Shown here one piece after another: positions 9,101 through 11,905 of a stretch of 11,905 bases of DNA; the stretch's first letter is position 1; every line of letters starts with the position of its first letter. The DNA comes from an uncultured Mycoplasmatales bacterium. GTDB taxonomy: Bacteria > Bacillota_I > Bacilli_A > Mycoplasmatales > Mycoplasmoidaceae. Under the pieces are notes generated by a model. It saw only the letters and a list, made by a program, of their open reading frames with translations, ran no database searches and was not told where the DNA came from. The stretch covers positions 1 through 11,905 of the forward strand of contig CAJTRF010000019.1 of the NCBI GenBank assembly GCA_910578525.1. The letters are read 5' to 3'. A program made the translations under genes and the position numbers.

Positions 9101-10310
9101 ACAATTTATCACAATATTCACGGAACTTTCTAATTTTATCAGTTTCAGCCCCTGAAATATCGATATCATCATCTTTTATTTGAATATTTTCCCATTTTTT
9201 GAAAGTTGAATAAATATTTTGAATAACATTAAATTTTTCTTGTGGAGAACCTTGATTTGAATTTAAATATATATCAATTTGAGTGGGTTTTTCATCTTTA
9301 TTATATAACCAACATAATTCAATATATGATTTCATTTGTTGTAGTAAAATCATTGGGTCTTGAGGAGGTGGTGAATCAATACTTAATAATTGAATTTTCC
9401 TTGAATTTCTCTTTTTTGGTTGAACAATTACTTCTTGAGCAGTAATATGAGAACCTCTATTATTCAAAATATTATTAATTGAAGTTGAATTATTAAAATT
9501 TGAATAATAATTTTTAATCAAATTTGAATTTTGAGTTGAAACATTAATACCATTTCTATTAAATTCATTAATGAAAAATTGAATTAAATCATCAAAACTA
9601 TTATTGTGTGAAAGAACCATATCTTGAAAAGGAATTTTTTGAGAAGGTTGAAAAGCTTCACAATATTTTTTGTAAAGAAGGAATGCAATAAAGTATTTAA
9701 TTATATTTGTTGGTTCATTTTGATAAACTGACCAAGCAGCAAAAGTAATTAAAAAATTGTCAGATTTCAATTCTTCTACTGAATAAGTTTCTCTTATTTC
9801 TTTTTCGAATTGAGAACATTGTTTTATATAATTTATTGATTTATCTAAAAATTGATTAGCTTGAGAAAAATCATTATTAAAATTCTTTGATATTGGTTGA
9901 ATTGAATCATTCAAATAATTCATTGCATCATCATAATTTGGGGTTTGTACAACAATAGAATATAATTCAATTATTTTTCTAACCATTTTCCAAAAATCAT
10001 GAAATTGTTCTGGAGTTTTTGAAGTTCCTGTATAAAATGTTTCAATAAATAACGCAATATTTTGAATATAATTAGGATTATTTTCTTGTAAACCTAACAA
10101 ATTATTAATTTTCAATACTGAAGGTAAAGCAATTAAAATGTCTATAGAAGGAGTATAATTTTCACGATTATCTGCTTGAGAAGTTTGAATAAAATTTTCT
10201 TGATTAAATTCAATACCGTGTGAATTGAAATAAGATTGAATATCATTCATTTCATCAGGATATTTTGAATTCATCCAATTCCATGCATTTTGAAAATCTT
10301 CTAAAGTCAT
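1..10310 (-). CDS. Giant low-complexity, helical-repeat protein, C-terminus cut by window edge
   Basis: Unrecognised protein of at least 3,436 residues. I translated the frame (codons on plus positions divisible by 3) and found no stop from 10310 to the left edge. The start is the first ATG after an in-frame TAA at 10329-10331, behind an A-rich leader. It begins MTLEDFQNAWNWM. Visible zones: Asn/Gln-rich and helical, residues 1-570, with a basic PKKRNSRK stretch near 298-305; a Gln-Pro-Thr linker containing a 42-codon duplication, about 570-650; a further helical, Asn/Gln-rich part to about 1,100; a charged Lys/Glu/Asn-rich helical region after that, with degenerate 38-40-residue repeats clearest at about 2,237-2,870; a six-glycine run at 3,301-3,306; an Asn/Gln then Pro/Gln tail. 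No signal peptide, convincing membrane segment, nucleotide-binding loop or catalytic motif was seen. Codons are strongly A/T-ending. A scaffold or cytoskeletal role is inference; a viral or protist origin is open. The coding call is secure, the function unknown. Confidence 0.93.
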   Translation of the reverse strand, partial: MTLEDFQNAWNWMNSKYPDEMNDIQSYFNSHGIEFNQENFIQTSQADNRENYTPSIDILIALPSVLKINNLLGLQENNPNYIQNIALFIETFYTGTSKTPEQFHDFWKMVRKIIELYSIVVQTPNYDDAMNYLNDSIQPISKNFNNDFSQANQFLDKSINYIKQCSQFEKEIRETYSVEELKSDNFLITFAAWSVYQNEPTNIIKYFIAFLLYKKYCEAFQPSQKIPFQDMVLSHNNSFDDLIQFFINEFNRNGINVSTQNSNLIKNYYSNFNNSTSINNILNNRGSHITAQEVIVQPKKRNSRKIQLLSIDSPPPQDPMILLQQMKSYIELCWLYNKDEKPTQIDIYLNSNQGSPQEKFNVIQNIYSTFKKWENIQIKDDDIDISGAETDKIRKFREYCDKLYFNMKSYNIMNVNSNNISIIDCFIKFGNLDNAYNQIELFNQYISQPRMNENLSNMYQVLQKYFNDDDKIGDIFWNYCPDMTQLSKLLNSASTILSDEQLCSQTGQLFIFYNSNLAPPISFFAMLNRFQNIQTVWNEIAKKFNTTPNELLNRIQHQTQENQQIASDQQTIQNSNNPLDVQNLLNHHPTQTDQQSIQNIQPVSQPTQQPTQPTQNSNNPLDVQNLLNQQPTQPTQQPTQPTQPTQPTPNSENWEKQNLSRDWSIFQSKKRELFSEAVSLFGRIYSAQSNNQIQDENEYYLVIIDEFRNLIPELVNMTFWSDAHQIFEDDLLGYNRFVKLFPIAVLFNILVSNPQQVFTTKTIQQLFSQNDSISDESLFHAYSVIARYYESLIQNNPISQVNTLMSETQKDYKNSWKDVFIKINQRCQNAILPESNPQTNQQVMNSIENNQQQQQTIFSEKDFKWIIDYSYSMYSMNMKFPNRIIEKLCDDYYQFYQEYHNKFERNEDSLQTKEQINGRFGGDIHSIPSYLLSYPIVKFLNKLFANSGPSVLDFSSHLFDLKDWICQLNNEILFYYFHIKNNQPLFSDYSQLQQATNTKKGESNSEQFYLSQINEYKTLNNIADIAPFRTELSQEERNQLGQNPLPYTNNFLRQFQPQQNPISNVVSQPILKTKSQAPKENPENSVPLQNVKIHNLVKDSIEKAVLSKYPSTTIKNPLVPSTKSNGVMSVPVKNSTFEITKQNTINEFKNENSWFSQLSKIDDKVNSITSESDLNNFLNDLSNSHVRLIRTEQILSDYQTAYPDVPFNIDAIKFWMLQGTENDLTKYCENTVSQYYEKEYNKIVEDLRALSNTDAVNYAEQWKQKRDSGKNPKQIYYELRQHFDEKTKDKKSLDSLKVGFLGRINSKYGTNISITELLPYNTKDEYENYVFKYLYDINKDKIKTVLNAIRNLLGENDSNYQELNNDFQNFEVSSFINEAAVENIKSFYDSIQNKLTKFKSNSTSKNAAIENLRRRYQNTDLTNDDLKNIQQKDLDDYFKAYSTLKEYNDELNSNIELDDFLPQQSYQQKYWYMKAMIEIHKYLIKTKQPASETNCSEFKNQQNFQGKDDKQIFEEYTKLNGDEDTKKKVFETTKLQLLTQNAEIYKKYQQYIDSLDSVDLISRFFKVIQKLTALQQQDNFYNSLSFEYLNNFVSASSQGENINLLDRLVRIEFVLDYLPKVREKHKLKKEYPSIDDLLTEIPTVKLDELNDEIEESKTLNANTKAAREALIQKFMTEHPDDYDASEVQKIKDLNDLKIYFQIIPTLNKFNHAFSEDTPKSWETFTTIGPNGKKMLDDINLEYIDTLRLFKKWKELQNAEELEDGTRHVVETLLENSHLINTNQNENRQSQFHMLHENLKQWIQQQENSNQNESTFRSSIDTKLKEQGINNNSNDMSKVKFNDLQDYYDFMVAASKFNNYFNSTYETPSKFINHPNKKLFVLKVSTFPKIDEFLSLNDPENYKTANGFENNKSKIEEKFKEFQNKYHDNLLQNIENEINQLKSSTEKYKENAKNIIETFMTQNQNKINISMKIIDKYNNITDLQKYLNKEAEKYWKDKINANIDVYNTLFGVSLNFQTLKQQYGTNYQEFYNSMIQNIQEETTRQIQLYMKDINIELKAYKNANPSSTKYDGIEKFESPDFTNENMSEEEKNRKIQEIKENFKKFGNFEDRFYKLKIENNLNEYNRWYNRWTPKGKKPLFTDTLETLLQRHPKLYDCYLHVLVSSKIVEYNDTKRANEEEMTLEKLKIQFPASNSEERKNQPELMNNYLQTEIDKMSKEKKTDSYEKIIKDYNLDNVSVEELKKLGETPKIAKFKILIQRILPTFLKWYPNYKNNSVDDIIENLCKTWNISSNINSEPIENKESLLEDCYYNFLFNPMAKKYYIAYGKKEWNHENDFYMTNFLVDKLSENQYSEDIDGIKNVNPIEIEPILKDECQKIDKAYQILQSQFNNLTPESKGFVNANFDSLDDFIQYFGSINETKWLIKILEILPIWNQYVDDFGVDSKISNLQQIITKYSNKDNENSENYRQEYWNKILTALFENYKKAYHIPREENLDSFKEKILKGNNDDDDLFKGIQTLNPFNSSIVNSNDKKLNSDEFLQKVKSQLEKFIEQSNISYTNLQQEYQNVFGKVVEIKDLKKHSWIEVHYSIEIQRYQNSHPDEKINVNNLVAKYKSFENAYWNLRTEKDRKEYNKYCSKVNEQVNNFDDIKKLLNFTQTFEPKSLNEYDQEFEDLVIKFNQKVEDLKLKYYQSDLKNAATEFINIDDAKNRLKIADPEKLYWALKTRQALKKYNEYFKTQTQTFENLRDKSNEDWETLYWKYSLEPEIDKYKNVFKGTEELTVENLRRKYSTVEDAIKHITALETEKETKKKFETIEMKKLLDIYNNLPKTDNLDTNDLIRLWETPENAKFHLLIEPYLEEYNKLSNFKTLTPEECDKIVSKRDEWDKQNPNATEEQIESMIHDSEQGYLNRNELAYQIIVYPKLLNAQKMIPQFDVNNFTKQHPDPLDARKILDEIIQKSEIGMTSLIQEYAKHFPNSTLQTLKTSYPEPYELDAHLRIDPLLFEIQKEGEYKNTKFKFEDIIHKKYDKEGGYQENVYEIQDKLSEKLDEIKEIKPLLEKYENETTIKPKSIEEWESTFPDKIDPEQWKNLRRNLLKELEAIRQYKLLSSEYESFTLENTDSVQDIAKKNKGFDSIDSKIFQKEKDELAKIWAFISPLKLINSQYKEIMGKNYPFKRLYEDTNHNISLAREKLQRKVDFLREVKPLHDELLNITKDNISYDYLIENYFQDITQDDLETEISKNNETKQRNIKDMAQGAKDFLKGKIDQAQKKKRDEMNEINNSNALRNSYSGGGAIIRPLIGGGGGGSFNRIQPPNQLNQQNQQNQQNQQPQNQLNQLNQNQIPPFHYDKSNPLSFRIQKLNYMKMIDGLKNQGTNSEIQTYTQINPLISNPQPKITPLTINPEPQITQPTQPTPQPIQTTPQPIQPIQPIQTTPQP
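294..377 (-). repeat. Asn-Gln 9-bp minisatellite in giant gene
   Basis: Tandem 9-bp units of the type TTGATTCTG and TTGATTCAA on the plus strand encode Gln-Asn-Gln and Leu-Gln-Asn triplets in the giant frame, ending in a Pro-Pro step. It lies just after the glycine run. The length is in frame. It looks like polymerase-slippage expansion inside a disordered tail. Confidence 0.8.
393..440 (-). repeat. Glycine runs in giant protein
   Basis: Alternating TCC and ACC triplets on the plus strand at 393-410 encode six consecutive glycines (residues about 3,301-3,306). A shorter three-glycine group lies at 432-440. They mark the change from the charged helical part of the protein to the Asn/Gln/Pro tail and probably form a flexible hinge. 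Confidence 0.8.
1710..3602 (-). repeat. Degenerate 38-40-residue helical repeats in giant protein
   Basis: Units with a shared pattern recur in the translated frame. The pattern is hydrophobic-x-x-Asp/Glu/Asn-Asp/Glu/Asn-Leu/Phe, then 6-10 residues often containing Thr/Asp-Pro-Glu, then a second helix with Ala/Lys, Leu and a Tyr-Asn or Trp-Tyr near its end. Clear examples: 3492-3602 (SVEELKKLGETP..., ending LKWYPNYKN), 3003-3098, 2403-2507 (ends RKEYNKY), 2103-2210 (ends LKKYNEYF), 1983-2090 (ends IDKYKNVF), 1923-1976 (LTVENLRRKYSTVEDA) and 1710-1817 (ends LEEYNKL). Spacing between adjacent clear units is about 38, 40 and 53 residues. Similar but weaker segments lie towards the N-terminus. 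I do not recognise the family. A helical-hairpin solenoid is inference from the amphipathic pattern. Confidence 0.6.
8367..8498 (-). repeat. Gln-Pro-Thr repeat linker in giant protein
   Basis: The plus strand carries runs of AGTTGGTTG (8367-8402, 8406-8423, and 8469-8498 with one extra TTG) that read as Pro-Thr-Gln in the giant frame, with occasional extra Gln. They flank a conserved segment reading NPLDVQNLLN. The composition suggests a flexible, possibly glycosylatable or disordered linker between two helical regions. Confidence 0.85.
8426..8595 (-). repeat. 44-bp direct repeat at 126-bp spacing
   Basis: The plus-strand segments 8426-8469 and 8552-8595 are identical except for one C/T change. 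The spacing is 126 bp, exactly 42 codons, so both copies read NSNNPLDVQNLLN in the giant frame. This is a recent in-frame segmental duplication within the Gln-Pro-Thr linker. The near identity at DNA level, in contrast to the degenerate protein repeats further along, indicates a younger event. Confidence 0.85.
9396..9419 (-). other. Basic PKKRNSRK stretch, possible nuclear localisation signal
   Basis: Residues about 298-305 of the giant protein read PKKRNSRK, a compact basic cluster in an otherwise Asn/Gln-rich acidic-to-neutral region, followed soon by a Pro-Pro-Pro. It resembles a monopartite nuclear localisation signal, but such short motifs are common by chance in Lys-rich proteins. Confidence 0.25.
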
Positions 10311-10352
10311 TTTTTTGTTTAAAAATAATTAAAAAATAATTAAAAATTTGAA

Positions 10353-10358
10353 TTTATA
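10353..10358 (-). promoter_or_regulatory. TATAAA hexamer upstream of giant gene
   Basis: The minus strand reads TATAAA 43-48 nt before the giant gene's ATG, a reasonable place for a TATA box if the leader is short. The whole gap is nearly pure A/T, so a chance match is likely. No Shine-Dalgarno sequence precedes the ATG. Confidence 0.25.
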
Positions 10359-10397
10359 ATACAAAACAAAAATAAAAATATTTAAAAATTAAATTAG

Positions 10398-10403
10398 TTT
10401 ATT
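10398..10403 (-). terminator. AATAAA polyadenylation-like hexamer after the 402-aa gene
   Basis: The minus strand reads AATAAA about 22 nt beyond the stop codon of the 402-residue gene and upstream of the TATAAA of the giant gene, so the order stop, AATAAA, TATAAA, ATG fits two separate transcription units. In A/T-rich DNA the hexamer has little weight on its own. No hairpin terminator was seen. Confidence 0.25.
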
Positions 10404-10425
10404 GAAAAACTTTGAAAATTATTAA

Positions 10426-11634
10426 TTAAGTTTGATTCAAGATATTGAAGATTTGTTGGAGCTGAGAAAGATTTCCTTGAATCTCTTGAATCTTCTTCTT
10501 TCGTTCTTCAATTTCTCTTCTCTTGAGTTCAATTTGGTTCTTCAAGTCTTGAATACCGTTCTCAAAGTTGGATATTTCATCATTCAATCCTTGAATATGG
10601 GTTCTGAGCTCTTTTTCATTTTCTTTCATCAAATTTGGATTTGAATGAATTATCTTGGTCAATTTTTTCACCATATCCAACAATTCGTTCTTGGTTTTCT
10701 TTGCCTCTTCCACAACTTCTTTTTGTTGAACAACTTTTTTCTCAGCTTCTTCATTTTGGGATTGAAGTTGTTTGGTAGCATTGAGAACTTCTTCTTCATT
10801 CTCTTTTGGACTAATTTGTGGAACTGGGAGAACTTTTTGTGGAACTGGGAGAGACATTGTGAAATTCCAATCCTTTAGGTCTTCGTCGTTATCAAAATTC
10901 ATGAATCTCATTGAAACTTCTTTTGAGAGCAGATTCATGAATTCTTTACCTCTTTTGCTGAGACAAATATTGTTGTAATAGAAAACAGAAACGGATTGAA
11001 TCACTAATCCAAAAACGTATTTCCAGAGATTTCCAATGTGGTTTAAGTGCTTTTGTCTTTCATCGAATAGTTTTCCTTCAAATGAATCGACCATAATTTG
11101 GCAATTGTCTAGCAAAGGGTACATTTGAGCTCCTTCAATTGTTCCATTGACTACTTCTTCTTTAACAATTTTGTTCAGGTAAGTTATCAAATAAACGTAT
11201 TCATCTTTAATCATGGGACCTTCTTTTTCAAGATTACTGAAATATAACTGAACTTTTTCTTTGAATTCATCACAACTTTGGAACCTTTGACCTGAACATT
11301 TTCTGAGTACAATTGGATTTTTCACACCTTTGATATCTCTTGGACTGAATACTACATTTGGTTCAATAATTCTTTGTGGAACTTTCAATGGAACGAATTC
11401 TTGTCTCTGAAACGGTTCTGGAACGGATTTTGCTACTTCTTGGGCTTTGGAATTCAATACTTTTCTATTTTCAACTTGTTTCATAACTTGAGCATGGAAA
11501 TCTCTACCTTTAGGAACTTTTTCTGTACTTGTCAACAATGGCTTTTCTGAACTGGAACTGGAACTGGAACTTGAACTGGAACTGAAAATTGTGGAGCCAT
11601 TGTTGTTTTCTTGGGTCATGTTGTTTGGGAACAT
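10426..11634 (-). CDS. Unrecognised poly-Ser, coiled-coil protein, 402 aa
   Basis: Function unknown. I start it at the ATG at 11632-11634. The frame stays open upstream to a stop at 11782-11784 but with no other ATG. The next ATG (11619, 397 residues, A at -3) is a fair alternative. Residues 18-29 are twelve serines. About 37-100 is basic and proline-containing. About 105-260 looks compact, with hydrophobic helices (LWKYVFGLVIQSVSVFYY near 203-220) and four cysteines (113, 121, 178, 224) that form no recognised metal-binding pattern. A Val-Pro-Gln repeat lies at 263-273. About 277-400 is a long Glu/Lys/Gln-rich coiled coil ending in LNQT, then TAA. No signal peptide is seen. G/C is clearly higher than in the giant gene downstream. 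A structural or adaptor protein acting through its coiled coil is inference. Confidence 0.88.
   Translation of the reverse strand: MFPNNMTQENNNGSTIFSSSSSSSSSSSSEKPLLTSTEKVPKGRDFHAQVMKQVENRKVLNSKAQEVAKSVPEPFQRQEFVPLKVPQRIIEPNVVFSPRDIKGVKNPIVLRKCSGQRFQSCDEFKEKVQLYFSNLEKEGPMIKDEYVYLITYLNKIVKEEVVNGTIEGAQMYPLLDNCQIMVDSFEGKLFDERQKHLNHIGNLWKYVFGLVIQSVSVFYYNNICLSKRGKEFMNLLSKEVSMRFMNFDNDEDLKDWNFTMSLPVPQKVLPVPQISPKENEEEVLNATKQLQSQNEEAEKKVVQQKEVVEEAKKTKNELLDMVKKLTKIIHSNPNLMKENEKELRTHIQGLNDEISNFENGIQDLKNQIELKRREIEERKKKIQEIQGNLSQLQQIFNILNQT
10815..10852 (-). repeat. 17-bp direct repeat coding Val-Pro-Gln
   Basis: The plus-strand sequence TTTGTGGAACTGGGAGA occurs at 10815-10831 and again at 10836-10852, 21 bp apart, which is seven codons. 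It encodes the doubled LPVPQ motif just before the coiled coil of the 402-residue protein. It is a small in-frame duplication in a proline-rich hinge. Confidence 0.75.
11548..11583 (-). repeat. Hexanucleotide poly-serine tract
   Basis: An ACTGGA hexamer repeat on the plus strand encodes twelve serines using alternating AGT and TCC/TCA codons near the N-terminus of the 402-residue protein. The alternation of two codon families shows that expansion was by hexamers. Length variation between strains would be expected. Confidence 0.9.
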
Positions 11635-11700
11635 CGGAATTAAAAAATGAAGTGATTGGAATAATTTTTGCTTCTCGCTAATTTCATCGAAGGATAAAAT

Positions 11701-11768
11701 TTGTCCGACCAAATTCTCCAATAGAAAATTGAATAAATAAATTGTCCGACCAAATTCTCCAATAGAAA
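11701..11768 (-). repeat. 27-bp direct repeat, 41-bp spacing, upstream of 402-aa gene
   Basis: A 27-bp sequence beginning TTGTCCGACCAAATTCTCC on the plus strand is present at 11701-11727 and 11742-11768. On the minus strand each copy can be read FLLENLVGQ, but the 41-bp spacing puts the two copies in different frames. The inner copy is in frame with the 402-residue gene, upstream of its first ATG. It may be duplicated leader or promoter DNA, or decayed coding repeat. Confidence 0.85.
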
Positions 11769-11905
11769 TCCATTCAATAGATTAATAGCGGGAAACAAAT
11801 AACTTCTCAATCCATTCAATAGATTAATAGCGGGAAACAATTAACTTCTCAATCCATTCAATAGATTAATAGCGGGAAACAAATAACTTCTCAATCCATT
11901 CAATA
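11769..11905 (-). repeat. 42-bp tandem repeat running off the right edge
   Basis: Three full 42-bp units (11769-11810, 11811-11852, 11853-11894) and eleven bases of a fourth. Units 1 and 3 are identical; unit 2 differs by one base. On the minus strand a unit reads LRSYLFPAINLLNG, with the middle unit changing TAT to TAA, a stop. Unit length is 14 codons. The array borders the 27-bp repeat pair directly. No ATG-started gene is supported in 11635-11905; the frame across 11640-11840 starts at TTG and is not convincing. Confidence 0.92.

Larger units (their letters stand above)
10311..10425. other. 115-bp A/T-only-like intergenic gap
   Basis: This is the only intergenic gap with a gene on both sides. 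It consists almost wholly of A and T in short oligo-A and oligo-T runs, with few G or C bases. It contains the 3' flank of the 402-residue gene and the leader of the giant gene. The in-frame TAA at 10329-10331 fixes the earliest possible ATG for the giant gene. Confidence 0.8.

Noticed and set aside
1..10310. Ciliate or Mycoplasma genetic code
   Set aside because: No in-frame TAA, TAG or TGA occurs in over 3,400 codons. Gln is CAA/CAG and Trp is TGG, so the standard code fits.
10432..10978. Plus-strand frames opposite the 402-residue gene
   Set aside because: They are antisense shadows of the coiled-coil region and carry no recognisable features.
11646..11655. Trichomonad-like initiator (TCACT/TCATT) just upstream of the ATG at 11634
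   Set aside because: Two five-base matches fall at a plausible distance, but the motif is too short and nothing similar stands out before the giant gene, so it cannot be used to name the organism.
11635..11721. N-terminal extension of the 402-residue protein to a TTG start at 11721
   Set aside because: No ATG exists in the extension, it runs through the duplicated 27-bp repeat, and non-ATG starts are unlikely in this kind of genome. A spliced or frameshifted extension remains possible.
11640..11840. Minus-strand 66-residue frame over the repeats
   Set aside because: It starts at TTG just after a stop in the array, mixes the two repeat types, then runs into unrelated sequence in another frame from the real gene. 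Recorded as repeat DNA instead.
11769..11905. CRISPR array
   Set aside because: The 42-bp units abut directly without variable spacers, so this is a plain tandem repeat.

Overview
The window looks like DNA from a very AT-rich, intron-poor eukaryotic microbe, or possibly from a large nucleocytoplasmic DNA virus. The sequence alone does not settle which. Supporting signs are low-complexity Gln/Asn/Pro/Ser tracts, A-rich leaders without Shine-Dalgarno sequences, AATAAA and TATAAA hexamers in the one short intergenic gap, and standard-code usage: TAA, TAG and TGA are all absent in frame across more than 3,400 codons, Gln is CAA/CAG and Trp is TGG. I recognise no gene by name.

Layout, all on the minus strand. 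Right edge (11635-11905): no convincing gene. It holds a 42-bp tandem repeat running off the window and a 27-bp sequence present twice. Next (11634 down to 10426): a 402-residue unrecognised protein with a poly-serine tract, a compact middle region and a long C-terminal coiled coil. Next: a 115-bp gap of almost pure A/T. The rest of the window (10310 down to 1) is one uninterrupted reading frame of at least 3,436 codons, cut by the left edge. It is easy to miss because it has no stop codon inside the window; the short plus-strand frames opposite it are shadows.

The giant protein falls into four zones: an Asn/Gln-rich N-terminal third with a Gln-Pro-Thr repeat linker (about residues 570-650); a charged helical middle; a C-terminal third carrying a degenerate tandem helical repeat of about 38-40 residues; and a Gly-run followed by an Asn/Gln then Pro/Gln-rich tail entering the left edge. 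No catalytic motif, signal peptide or convincing membrane segment was seen. A scaffold or structural role is an inference from composition only.

The two genes are adjacent and co-oriented but differ clearly in base composition. No functional link between them can be shown. Both window ends lie in tandem repeats, which suggests that the ends may be assembly break points.
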